The position numbers were made by a program, and so were the translations under genes. Shown here piece by piece: positions 1 to 7,032 of a stretch of 9,698 nt of DNA. The notes under the pieces were generated by a model. It saw only the letters and a program-made list of their open reading frames with translations, did not search any database and had not been told where the DNA came from. The stretch spans positions 1 through 9,698 of the forward strand of contig JAHDCB010000056.1 in assembly GCA_020630035.1 (NCBI GenBank), written 5' to 3'. How positions within the stretch are numbered: position 1 is the stretch's first letter; each line of letters begins with the position of its first letter. This DNA is from Gammaproteobacteria bacterium. Lineage in GTDB: Bacteria > Pseudomonadota > Gammaproteobacteria > Chromatiales > Chromatiaceae.

Positions 1-1
1 A

Positions 2-104
2 TGATTTTGAGTCATTTTTTGTGCTGACAAGGCGTAATGAGGAGTCATAGTCGTTCTATTGCGACGAATTGCAACACAGTCAGCGCAGAAAAGGGCCAAA
101 ATCA
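2..104. repeat. Large imperfect inverted repeat (hairpin)
   Basis: The left arm (2-28) and right arm (79-104) are near reverse complements. The inner ends GTGCTGAC (21-28) and GTCAGCGC (79-86) pair with one G-T wobble position. Pairing continues through T-rich/A-rich runs to ATTTTG (4-9) against CAAAAT (97-102), with a few mismatches and a one-base offset. The 50-base loop contains a smaller dyad, GTCG (50-53) and CGAC (62-65). It has no run of T directly after the right arm, so it does not look like an ordinary intrinsic terminator. It could be the end of a transposable element, a MITE-like or REP-like repeat, or a structured RNA. I do not recognise the family. Confidence 0.5.
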
Positions 105-134
105 AGCCTTGAAGCTGGTTGAGAACATCCCCTA

Positions 135-269
135 TTACGCCACATCAATTTGAATCACACCCTTTCGCTGTTCGCGGCTGGCAAAAATAACCGGAAAGTT
201 ATACCATCGTCCGGTCAGGTACACACTCTGCTGGCACTGTGCCAGTTCGATGTTCTGACTCAGGCCCAT
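135..269 (-). CDS. Doubtful 44-aa open frame, possibly a remnant
   Basis: The minus strand has an open frame from ATG at 269 to TAA at 135. Its product begins MGLSQNIELA, contains GRWYNFPVIFA and ends GVIQIDVA. The composition is protein-like, but there is no Shine-Dalgarno sequence at a usable distance: AGGAG lies about 18 bases before the ATG. The final codons lie inside the 25-base repeat. The frame is closed by TAA shortly upstream, so it might be the C-terminal scrap of a broken gene or a chance frame in repeat DNA. I recognise no family and assign no function. Confidence 0.2.
   Translation of the reverse strand: MGLSQNIELAQCQQSVYLTGRWYNFPVIFASREQRKGVIQIDVA
138..162 (-). repeat. 25-base repeat, left copy (inverted relative to 9616-9640)
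   Basis: Read on the minus strand, this segment starts GGGTG and matches the plus-strand segment 9616-9640 at 22 of 25 positions. The three differences are all C/T transitions. The similarity stops at both edges of the 25 bases. The two copies are therefore inverted with respect to each other and lie near the two ends of the window. This would fit terminal sequences of a mobile element or a dispersed repeat, but the family is not identified. Confidence 0.45.
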
Positions 270-351
270 CTGTGCAATTAACCTGTCTCCTGTTTAAACC
301 ACCATACTGCCACTCACTGGCCATATTCTCTGTGTTGTTCCCGCTCCGACT

Positions 352-888
352 ATGCTGAAAAAAACAGCACTGCCACTCGCGATCTTTCTGGCCCTCTCCG
401 GGCTATTCTGGCTGATATTGCATCAGATGAATACTGGTGTGTATGACCCTCGTGATATTCCCAGCCCGCAGGTCGGCAAACCAGCACCCCCCTTCACTCT
501 GCACAGCCTGCAGGACACAACACAATTGGTACGCCCGGCTGATTATCTCGGACAGACCTGGCTGCTCAATGTCTGGGGTTCCTGGTGCCCGGAATGCTGG
601 CGCGAACACGATTTTCTGATTGACCTGGCTGAGCGCGCTGTTCCGATCATCGGACTGAACTGGCGCGACAACCGTACTGATGCCTTGCAGATGCTGCAAC
701 AATTAGGTAATCCGTTTCTTCAGGTCGCGTTCGATCCTCACAGCCAGGCCGCCATTGAATGGGGGGTATATGGTGCACCGGAAACCTTCCTGATTGATGC
801 CAACGGTATCATCCGCGCCAAACACAAAGGCGCGCTAAATCTTGCTATCTGGCAACAACAGTTTGCTCCCTTTTTCAGCCCAAAATAA
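352..888 (+). CDS. ccmG: CcmG/DsbE, thiol:disulfide interchange protein of cytochrome c maturation
   Basis: This is a membrane-anchored periplasmic thioredoxin-fold protein of 178 aa (E. coli CcmG is about 185 aa). It keeps the haem-binding cysteines of apocytochrome c reduced in the System I pathway. A single N-terminal membrane anchor spans roughly residues 7-24 and the thioredoxin-like domain follows. The active site is WCPEC (C79 and C82) within NVWGSWCPECWREH. The conserved GVYGAPETF segment (138-146) carries the expected cis-proline P143. The ATG at 352 is chosen because a later start would remove the anchor, although no Shine-Dalgarno sequence is obvious. The gene lies nine bases before ccmH. 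Unlike in usual ccm clusters, no ccmF precedes it. The family assignment is firm. Confidence 0.95.
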   Translation: MLKKTALPLAIFLALSGLFWLILHQMNTGVYDPRDIPSPQVGKPAPPFTLHSLQDTTQLVRPADYLGQTWLLNVWGSWCPECWREHDFLIDLAERAVPIIGLNWRDNRTDALQMLQQLGNPFLQVAFDPHSQAAIEWGVYGAPETFLIDANGIIRAKHKGALNLAIWQQQFAPFFSPK

Positions 889-897
889 TTTCTCATC

Positions 898-1305
898 ATG
901 ATGTCTATTGTGTTCTGGCTGCGTTTTCTGGTGCTGCTCAGCAGTGGCCTGAGCCTGACGCAGACGCATGCAGCAGAGCTGTATCGTTTCGATGATCAGG
1001 TGCTGGAACAGCGGTATTTCAGTCTGATCCAGGAACTTCGTTGTCTGGTGTGCCAAAATCAGAGCATTGCGGATTCGAACGCCGAGCTGGCTCAGGATAT
1101 GCGCCGCAGAACATATGAGCTGGTACGCCAAGGCTACACCCGTCAACAGGTGGCCGATTTTATGGCCACACGTTATGGCAATTTTGTTTTGTATGATCCT
1201 CCCTTCAATCCAGCCACGGCCTTGCTCTGGTTTGCGCCACTCGCACTGCTGGTTCTCGCCATAGTCGGTGTCTTCCGCCATGTCCGGCAAAAACGCTCTC
1301 AATGA
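898..1305 (+). CDS. ccmH: CcmH (CycL-type), cytochrome c maturation thiol-reductase subunit
   Basis: The 135-aa product is the short form of CcmH, which acts in the periplasm with CcmG and CcmF on the reduced CXXC haem-binding site of apocytochrome c. Residues 1-25 look like a signal peptide, with likely cleavage near THA-AEL. The hallmark LRCLVCQNQ motif (C49, C52) and the following SIADSNAELAQDMR helix are typical. The C-terminal membrane helix is about residues 108-126, followed by a basic tail. It lacks the TPR (CcmI) extension fused to E. coli CcmH, and no separate ccmI follows. The start is ATG-ATG; either codon at 898 or 901 could be used. The stop overlaps the next gene's start as ATGA, suggesting translational coupling. 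Confidence 0.95.
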   Translation: MMSIVFWLRFLVLLSSGLSLTQTHAAELYRFDDQVLEQRYFSLIQELRCLVCQNQSIADSNAELAQDMRRRTYELVRQGYTRQQVADFMATRYGNFVLYDPPFNPATALLWFAPLALLVLAIVGVFRHVRQKRSQ

Positions 1306-2393
1306 CTCTTTCTCCGATTATTTTTGATGATCAGCCAGGTGTTTATTTTGCCCTGAGTAATCTGTATCCCAGAAGTCTGCGGATCAGACAGCAATACTGG
1401 CACAGTGTGGAACATTATTATCAGGCTCAGCAGTTTGTACGCACAGCAGATCAGGAAGCTATCCGTCAGGCGCTAACACCCCAGGCTGCGCATGATCTGG
1501 CTCAGGCTTCTACTGCTGCCCGCCGGTCTGACTGGGCACAGTGCAGAACAGATACACTGTACGAAGCGCTGTACACAAAATTTAAGTATCAGGATGATCT
1601 GAATACGCTCTTGCTGGAGACTATCAACTCGCCGCTGTACTACCGTCACGAGACGGATACCTTCTGGGGCATCGATGCTGCTCATCAGGGTGAGAATCGC
1701 CTGGGCGAGCTGCTGATGGCAGTCAGAACCCGTTTGCGCCGCTGGCAGTCTCTGCAGGCAGAGGCTGCTGCCCGGACACCCTGGATGTCGATCCAGAAGG
1801 ATGTTCCGGTTCCTTCTGCCTATGGCACGCTGAATTTTAATGTGTATATGGATCATCGCGGTAAGGAGCATGTCGCAATTATTGTGGGCCGGATTGCCCC
1901 GGACCAGCCAATCCTGACCCGCATTCATTCTGAATGCCTGACCGGCGATCTGTTCCGGTCACTGAAGTGTGATTGTGGCCTGCAACTGGAGCAGGCTCTG
2001 CGCCAGCTGCAAGACGCCGCTGCCGCAGGCAGTGGCGGCATTCTGCTGTATATGCGCGATGAGGGACGTGGCATCGGGCTGGGTAATAAAATGCGTGCCT
2101 ACCAGTATCAGGCTCAAGGGTTGGATACGGAGGAAGCGAATGAGGTTCTCGGCCTGCCGGTGGATGCCCGTGCTTATCAGTTGCCTGCGGCCATGCTGCT
2201 TGATCTGGGGGTGCGCCAGGTGCAACTGATGACGAATAACCCGAATAAACTACGTGGCCTGGCGCAAGCCGGAATTCAGGTGGCTCGCGAAAAAATGGCG
2301 ACACCACAAAATGCTCATAATGCCGATTATCTGACGATCAAAAATACCCGCATGGGGCACGATATCCCGATACAGACCGAAGCAGACGACTGA
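1302..2393 (+). CDS. ribA: Fusion of NADAR (YbiA/COG3236) N-glycosidase domain and GTP cyclohydrolase II
   Basis: This is a 363-aa two-domain protein. Residues about 5-147 form a NADAR/YbiA-like domain, with ALSNLYP (17-23), SVEHYYQAQQF (35-45, invariant-type glutamate E37), FKYQDD (94-99) and FWG (121-123). Residues about 165-355 are GTP cyclohydrolase II, which opens GTP to the diaminopyrimidinone precursor of riboflavin, formate and pyrophosphate. The zinc cysteines are C212, C223 and C225 in ECLTG and LKCDCG. RDEGRGIGLGNK (252-263), Y267, D288 and R290 match the active-site region of E. coli RibA. No DHBP synthase (RibB) domain is present. Established work on COG3236 shows that it cleaves reactive early riboflavin intermediates, so the fusion plausibly couples synthesis to disposal. 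It overlaps ccmH by four bases and ends one base before dnaE. The symbol refers to the C-terminal domain. Confidence 0.93.
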   Translation: MTLSPIIFDDQPGVYFALSNLYPRSLRIRQQYWHSVEHYYQAQQFVRTADQEAIRQALTPQAAHDLAQASTAARRSDWAQCRTDTLYEALYTKFKYQDDLNTLLLETINSPLYYRHETDTFWGIDAAHQGENRLGELLMAVRTRLRRWQSLQAEAAARTPWMSIQKDVPVPSAYGTLNFNVYMDHRGKEHVAIIVGRIAPDQPILTRIHSECLTGDLFRSLKCDCGLQLEQALRQLQDAAAAGSGGILLYMRDEGRGIGLGNKMRAYQYQAQGLDTEEANEVLGLPVDARAYQLPAAMLLDLGVRQVQLMTNNPNKLRGLAQAGIQVAREKMATPQNAHNADYLTIKNTRMGHDIPIQTEADD

Positions 2394-2394
2394 T

Positions 2395-5300
2395 ATGTCT
2401 GATTTTGTGCACCTGCATGTTCACTCAGAATATTCTCTGCAGGACAGTGTGGTACGCATCCCGGCACTGGTACAACAGGTTGCCGTCGCCGGGATGCCCG
2501 CCGTTGCACTGACTGATCAGGGAAATCTGTTTGCCCTGGTACGGTTTTATCGCACCGCGCTCGCGGCTGGCGTGAAACCAATCGGTGGCGCTGATCTGTG
2601 GCTGCATAACCCGGAACAACCCGCTCAGCCATTCCGGCTGACGCTCCTGATTCAGGATGATGCCGGCTATCACCAGCTGACTCATCTGATCTCGCGCAGT
2701 TATCAGACCGGGCAACAGTCCGGGTATCCACAAATCGAGCCAGACTGGCTGACACCAGAAAACTGCACCGGGCTGATCGCGCTTTCCGGCGGCCGGGAAG
2801 GCGATGTCGGCCAGGCGTTAATCCGGGGTCAGCACGACCTAGCTGCCCACCGAGTACAGCACTGGCAAGCTCTGTTCGGCGACCGATATGTGTTGCAGTT
2901 AGTGCGCACCGGGCGCGAGCACGAAGAAGATGTTCTGCACGCCTGTGTTGACTTGGCTGCCACATATCAGGTACCGGTAGTCGCGACGAATGCAGTCTGC
3001 TTTCTGCATCCGGAGGCATTCCAGGCACACGAAGTCCGGACCTGTATTCAGCAGGGCGATACCTTGAATAATCCGCAGCGCCCGCATCTCTACAGTGCCG
3101 AACAATATCTGCGCACTCCGCAGGAGATGCAGGCGTTGTTCAGTGATATTCCGACTGCCTCGCAGAACAGCCTGATCATCGCACAACGATGTAATCTGGT
3201 TCTGACCCTGGGGGAAAATTATCTGCCGGATTTCCCGATACCAACCGGCACGACGATTGACGATTATCTGCGAGCTGAGGCCGCACAAGGCCTGGAAAAA
3301 CGTCTGCAACACCTGTTTGACCCAACTGCCGCAACATTCAGTCAGCAACGTCAACCCTATGATGACCGGCTGCAACATGAGCTGGATGTCATTATCAAGA
3401 TGGGCTTCCCCGGCTATTTTCTGATCGTCGCTGACTTTATCCGCTGGGCGAAGCAACACCAGGTGCCGGTCGGACCAGGACGCGGCTCCGGTGCCGGTTC
3501 ACTGGTCGCGTATGCCTTGGATATCACGGATCTGGATCCACTGGCGCTGGAGTTGTTGTTTGAGCGCTTTCTGAATCCGGAACGGATCTCCATGCCCGAC
3601 TTCGATATCGATTTCTGCATGGATAAGCGCGACAGCGTGATTGAGTATGTTGCGCAGACCTATGGCCGACAGGCAGTCGCTCAGATCATCACGTTCGGCT
3701 CTATGGCAGCCAAGGCAGTGGTGCGCGATGTGGGTCGGGTGATGGGCCATCCGTATGGCTTTACCGACCGGGTCGCCAAGATGATTCCGCCTGACTTGGG
3801 CATCACCCTGACGCGGGCATTGGAAGATAGCGAGGATCTGAAACAAGCCTATACCGCTGACGAAGAAGTCACTCAACTGATTGACATGGCACTGGAGCTG
3901 GAAGGGCTGGCGCGTAATGTCGGCAAACACGCCGGTGGTGTGGTGATCGCGCCCGGCAGGCTGACCGACTATACCCCGCTGTATTGTGAGCCGGATGGCA
4001 GCAATCTGGTCACCCAGTTCGATAAGGATGATGTCGAGCAGGTCGGCCTGGTCAAGTTTGACTTTCTGGGTTTGCGTACCCTGACGATCATCGACTGGAC
4101 TCTGGCGACGATCAACGCCGAACGCACAAAAGAAGACCGGACACCTATTGAAATAGCATCCATACCACTGGATGACCCACAAGCCTTCGCTGCTATCCGC
4201 CAGGCAGAAACCACTGCGATCTTCCAGCTTGAATCACCCGGCATGAAGCAATTGGTTGGTAAGCTGCAACCGGATTGCTTTGACGACATCATCGCACTGG
4301 TTGCCCTGTTCCGCCCTGGCCCGCTGCAATCCGGTATGGTGGACAACTTCATCAATCGCAAACACCAGCGCGAACCCATTGCATACCCGGATCCGAACTA
4401 TCAGCATGACTGCCTGAAGCCGATTCTGGAGGCGACTTATGGCATCATTCTGTATCAGGAACAAGTGATGCAGATCGCCCAAGTGATGGCTGGTTACACC
4501 CTGGGAGAGGCTGATTTGTTACGCCGGGCGATGGGCAAAAAAAAGCCCGCCGAAATGGCCAAACAACGCAGTGTGTTTGAACAAGGAGCAATCAACAACG
4601 GTATTGACCCGCAGCTCGCGATCAAGATCTTTGATCTGGTAGAAAAGTTTGCCGGCTATGGCTTTAATAAATCACACTCTGCGGCCTATGCCCTGTTGTC
4701 TTACCAGACACTCTGGCTGAAGACACATTATCCGGCAGCCTTTATGGCTGCGGTTCTGTCCGCTGATATGGACAATACCGACAAGGTGGTCACGCTGGCC
4801 GAGGCCTGCCGCAACCTGAAGTTACGAATCATCCCTCCAGATATCAATCAGTCTGAATATCGATTCACCACCATCGACCAGGATGGCATTGTCTACGGGC
4901 TGGGTGCCATCAAAGGCGTGGGTGAAGCCGCGATTACCGACCTGGTGCAGACACGCCACAAACAGGGCGCCTTCCGCGATCTGCTGGATCTGTGTTGCCG
5001 CCTCGACAGCAAAAAAATCAACCGACGCGTACTGGAGGCCCTGATCCGCGCCGGTGCGTTGGACTCTCTCGGCGAAAACCGCGCCACCCTGAACCATCAG
5101 CTGGATCTGGTGCTGAAGGTTGCCGAACAGCAAAGCAGTAATGCGCAGGCAGGGATACAAGACTTATTTGCCACCCCGCAACAGGCCCCGATCAGCCGCA
5201 GTCTGTTGCCGGATCCGGTTGACGAATGGCCGGAACAACAACGCCTGCAAGGCGAAAAAGACACACTCGGACACTATCTCAGCGGGCATCCGATGCAGGC

Positions 5301-5904
5301 ATATGCCGAACTGCTCAGCACCCTGATCGGCAAGCAGATCGGTGACCTGAGCCTGGCACCAGAGGCGCGCTACAGAAAACGACGTGACGACAAAAAAGTC
5401 AGCATCGCCGGACAAGTGGTCGCCCTGCGCCGTCGCACCACCCAACGCGGCCCGATGGCCTCAGTCCTGCTGGAAGACGCCACTGGACGGATAGACATTA
5501 CCCTGTTCAGCGAACAATACGAACAATATCAGCAACACTTGCTACCAGATGCCGTGCTGGTCGCCAGTGGCAGCCTGATCTATGACGACTATCGCGGCAC
5601 CCTGGCGATCCGGGCGGATCAGATCCAGCCACTAGCTGACTATCGGGCCAGCCACACCCGCAGCATCACGCTGCATCTGGATCAAAGCCAGGCAAACGCT
5701 CAGACGCTCGCCGATCATCTCAAGCCACACCTCGGCGGATCCAGCCAGCTACAACTACACTACCGCAATACCCAGGCCGAAGTTCACCTGACCTGCGGCC
5801 AGGCCTGGCGCCTGACCGTCAGCGATGCCCTGCTGGAACAACTGCGTACCTGGCTCGGAGAACATGCTGTCATCCAGCTCGACTATACTCAGGCACACCG
5901 CTGA
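2395..5904 (+). CDS. dnaE: DNA polymerase III alpha subunit (replicative polymerase)
   Basis: The 1169-aa product is close to the E. coli alpha subunit (1160 aa) and catalyses chromosomal DNA synthesis within the Pol III holoenzyme. The N-terminal PHP domain begins HLHVHSEYS (6-14). The palm has GPGRGSGAGSLVAYAL (361-376) and the catalytic aspartates D402 and D404 in PDFDIDF, with the third at D556 in VKFDFLGL; these sit one residue after their E. coli equivalents. Helix-hairpin-helix segments lie around 835-895. QDLF (922-925) aligns with the internal beta-clamp binding site. The OB fold is around 1002-1078. The ATG follows the ribA-fusion stop by one base, so the gene is probably co-transcribed and translationally coupled. 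The usual neighbours lpxB, rnhB and accA are absent. No frameshift is seen. Confidence 0.98.
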   Translation: MSDFVHLHVHSEYSLQDSVVRIPALVQQVAVAGMPAVALTDQGNLFALVRFYRTALAAGVKPIGGADLWLHNPEQPAQPFRLTLLIQDDAGYHQLTHLISRSYQTGQQSGYPQIEPDWLTPENCTGLIALSGGREGDVGQALIRGQHDLAAHRVQHWQALFGDRYVLQLVRTGREHEEDVLHACVDLAATYQVPVVATNAVCFLHPEAFQAHEVRTCIQQGDTLNNPQRPHLYSAEQYLRTPQEMQALFSDIPTASQNSLIIAQRCNLVLTLGENYLPDFPIPTGTTIDDYLRAEAAQGLEKRLQHLFDPTAATFSQQRQPYDDRLQHELDVIIKMGFPGYFLIVADFIRWAKQHQVPVGPGRGSGAGSLVAYALDITDLDPLALELLFERFLNPERISMPDFDIDFCMDKRDSVIEYVAQTYGRQAVAQIITFGSMAAKAVVRDVGRVMGHPYGFTDRVAKMIPPDLGITLTRALEDSEDLKQAYTADEEVTQLIDMALELEGLARNVGKHAGGVVIAPGRLTDYTPLYCEPDGSNLVTQFDKDDVEQVGLVKFDFLGLRTLTIIDWTLATINAERTKEDRTPIEIASIPLDDPQAFAAIRQAETTAIFQLESPGMKQLVGKLQPDCFDDIIALVALFRPGPLQSGMVDNFINRKHQREPIAYPDPNYQHDCLKPILEATYGIILYQEQVMQIAQVMAGYTLGEADLLRRAMGKKKPAEMAKQRSVFEQGAINNGIDPQLAIKIFDLVEKFAGYGFNKSHSAAYALLSYQTLWLKTHYPAAFMAAVLSADMDNTDKVVTLAEACRNLKLRIIPPDINQSEYRFTTIDQDGIVYGLGAIKGVGEAAITDLVQTRHKQGAFRDLLDLCCRLDSKKINRRVLEALIRAGALDSLGENRATLNHQLDLVLKVAEQQSSNAQAGIQDLFATPQQAPISRSLLPDPVDEWPEQQRLQGEKDTLGHYLSGHPMQAYAELLSTLIGKQIGDLSLAPEARYRKRRDDKKVSIAGQVVALRRRTTQRGPMASVLLEDATGRIDITLFSEQYEQYQQHLLPDAVLVASGSLIYDDYRGTLAIRADQIQPLADYRASHTRSITLHLDQSQANAQTLADHLKPHLGGSSQLQLHYRNTQAEVHLTCGQAWRLTVSDALLEQLRTWLGEHAVIQLDYTQAHR

Positions 5905-5926
5905 ATGCGGTATATCTCTGAAACAG

Positions 5927-5946
5927 GTTTAATATCGCCGTTAAAC
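5927..5946. promoter_or_regulatory. Palindrome ahead of the XRE gene, possible operator
   Basis: GTTTAA (5927-5932) and TTAAAC (5941-5946) are perfect inverted halves separated by eight bases. They lie 19 bases before the ATG of the XRE-type gene. XRE regulators commonly bind such dyads in their own leader to autoregulate, so this is a candidate operator. The stem is AT-rich and no T run follows, so it is not a good terminator for dnaE. Function is inferred from position only. Confidence 0.3.
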
Positions 5947-5965
5947 GTATGAAGGGACTAAAAAT

Positions 5966-6256
5966 ATGAGTGATATTGAAACAGGGAAGGCCGGGCAGTT
6001 GTTCTCAGATTTTCTCAAACAACAAGGTACTTATGAGGTTGCCACAGAGCAAGCGGTTAAGCGCGTTATTGCTTATCAACTGTCATTAGCTATGCAGGAA
6101 CAAGGCATTTCCAAAATACGAATGGCGGAACAACTCGAAACCAGTCGTTCTCAACTGGATCGGCTACTTGATCCTGATAATGACAAGGTAACGCTGGCAG
6201 CTATCGCGCGTGCAGCAAAAGTAGTTGGGCGTGAATTGGTATTTGAATTGCGCTAG
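5966..6256 (+). CDS. Small XRE-type helix-turn-helix protein (orphan antitoxin-like regulator)
   Basis: The 96-aa product resembles XRE/HigA-like DNA-binding proteins, often found as the antitoxin partner of RelE/HigB-type toxins. The helix-turn-helix covers roughly residues 40-72, with ISKIRMAEQLETSRSQLDRLL as the core, followed by the TLAAIARAAKVVGRELVFEL tail typical of this group. A good Shine-Dalgarno sequence, AAGGGA (5952-5957), lies eight bases before the ATG and supports the start. No toxin-sized frame exists in the 61 bases after dnaE or the 83 bases before the next gene, so it appears to be an orphan. A palindrome at 5927-5946 could be its operator. The gene sits at the edge of an AT-rich block. 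The DNA-binding fold is fairly sure; the antitoxin role is not. Confidence 0.8.
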   Translation: MSDIETGKAGQLFSDFLKQQGTYEVATEQAVKRVIAYQLSLAMQEQGISKIRMAEQLETSRSQLDRLLDPDNDKVTLAAIARAAKVVGRELVFELR

Positions 6257-6339
6257 AGACCATACAGCAGATAATTAGACCACTACAGGCGGGGTATTTC
6301 CAGAATAAAACGTATACCAAAAACTCAAAAGGACCCCCA

Positions 6340-7032
6340 TCAGACAGACAATAATTCAACGATCAAGCCAGAATGGTCTGTCAGTGTAGATCTAGTAGAA
6401 TGATCATAAAACACCGAACCCAGAAATTTCACTAAGTCACGCGTCAGTAGCACATGATCAATCCTGAATCCATTATTTTTTACCGAATACCATGAATATG
6501 TTCTTTTCTTCGGATTATCGTATCTATAAGCATCTATAAAAGTTTCTGTTGACAGGATTGAAAAATCATCTTGGCAATGAAACCTGACACTACGTGGATT
6601 TTCCCGATCTATATCATTTAGTCCGGTATTAAAATCACCAATAAGAACCGTTTTCTGCATATCCCGTGCATGATGTAAAAACCAATCAAACACAGGCTGC
6701 TTTTTTTCCTCCTGAGGAAAATAAACACCAATAATGTTAATACCATTAGTTCGTATTGCTGCAGCAGACCAATCATTTGGGAACATATCCAAATATAATG
6801 CTTTAATATGCTTACCTGCAATAATCACTGTATTTTTCTTACCATCAACAGTAGGCGTTACCTGATAGCTAAAACCTGACTGCTTCAGCCATGCCAAAAT
6901 CCTGTCACCGCAGACGTTTTTACGAAACTCAGTCAGCACTACAATATCAGGAAAAATCTTATTCAGATATGCAAGAATAGCATCTGTTCGTACACCACCG
7001 CCGCTACGTATGTTCAATGACAATATTTTCAT
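6340..7032 (-). CDS. Endonuclease/exonuclease/phosphatase (EEP) family protein
   Basis: The 230-aa product is a compact, apparently cytoplasmic EEP-fold enzyme of the exonuclease III/DNase I superfamily, metal-dependent phosphodiester or phosphate ester hydrolases. Visible motifs are SLNIRSGG (5-12, N7), LTEFR (33-37, metal-binding E35), GVYFPQ (102-107), GDFNTG (132-137, D133 and N135), RIDHVLL (190-196, D192 and H193) and TDHSGLIVEL (218-227, D219 and catalytic H220). All catalytic residues seem present. The start at 7032 is preferred over an upstream in-frame ATG at 7164, because the family begins at MKILSLNIR and GGAAG lies five bases before it. The gene is AT-rich (18/60 G+C in 6481-6540), unlike its neighbours, which suggests transfer. 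It converges on the XRE gene and diverges from guaA. The substrate cannot be told; DNA repair, RNA or a small phosphoester are all possible. Confidence 0.85.
   Translation of the reverse strand: MKILSLNIRSGGGVRTDAILAYLNKIFPDIVVLTEFRKNVCGDRILAWLKQSGFSYQVTPTVDGKKNTVIIAGKHIKALYLDMFPNDWSAAAIRTNGINIIGVYFPQEEKKQPVFDWFLHHARDMQKTVLIGDFNTGLNDIDRENPRSVRFHCQDDFSILSTETFIDAYRYDNPKKRTYSWYSVKNNGFRIDHVLLTRDLVKFLGSVFYDHSTRSTLTDHSGLIVELLSV

Larger units (their letters stand above)
1..351. other. Gene-poor leader before ccmG
   Basis: No convincing protein-coding gene occupies this stretch. It contains a large imperfect hairpin at 2-104, a 25-base repeat at 138-162 whose inverted partner lies at 9616-9640, and a short doubtful minus-strand frame (135-269). 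Several short frames are open on both strands around 138-280, as expected for a repeat remnant. In most gammaproteobacterial ccm clusters ccmF would end just before ccmG; nothing resembling ccmF is visible here. I see no clear promoter or Shine-Dalgarno sequence for ccmG. My inference is that this is repeat or mobile-element debris inserted or left upstream of ccmG. Confidence 0.5.

Noticed and set aside
1270..1302. FMN riboswitch ahead of the riboflavin gene
   Set aside because: The gene overlaps ccmH by four bases, so there is no untranslated leader. None of the conserved riboswitch elements was recognised.
2327..3028. Long minus-strand frame (233 codons) opposite the start of dnaE
   Set aside because: It lies antisense to highly conserved DnaE sequence, has arginine- and proline-rich shadow-like composition and shows no recognisable domain.
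3499..4182. Minus-strand frame of 227 codons inside dnaE
   Set aside because: It is antisense to the DnaE palm, whose motifs are complete; the product shows no recognisable domain.
6293..6318. Possible terminator between the convergent XRE and EEP genes (GGTAT and ATACC halves)
   Set aside because: The stem is only five base pairs with a 16-base loop and has no adjacent T run in either direction.
6343..6382. Inverted GACAGAC/GTCTGTC halves at the 3' end of the EEP gene
   Set aside because: The seven-base arms lie inside coding sequence with a 26-base loop; this is compatible with chance.
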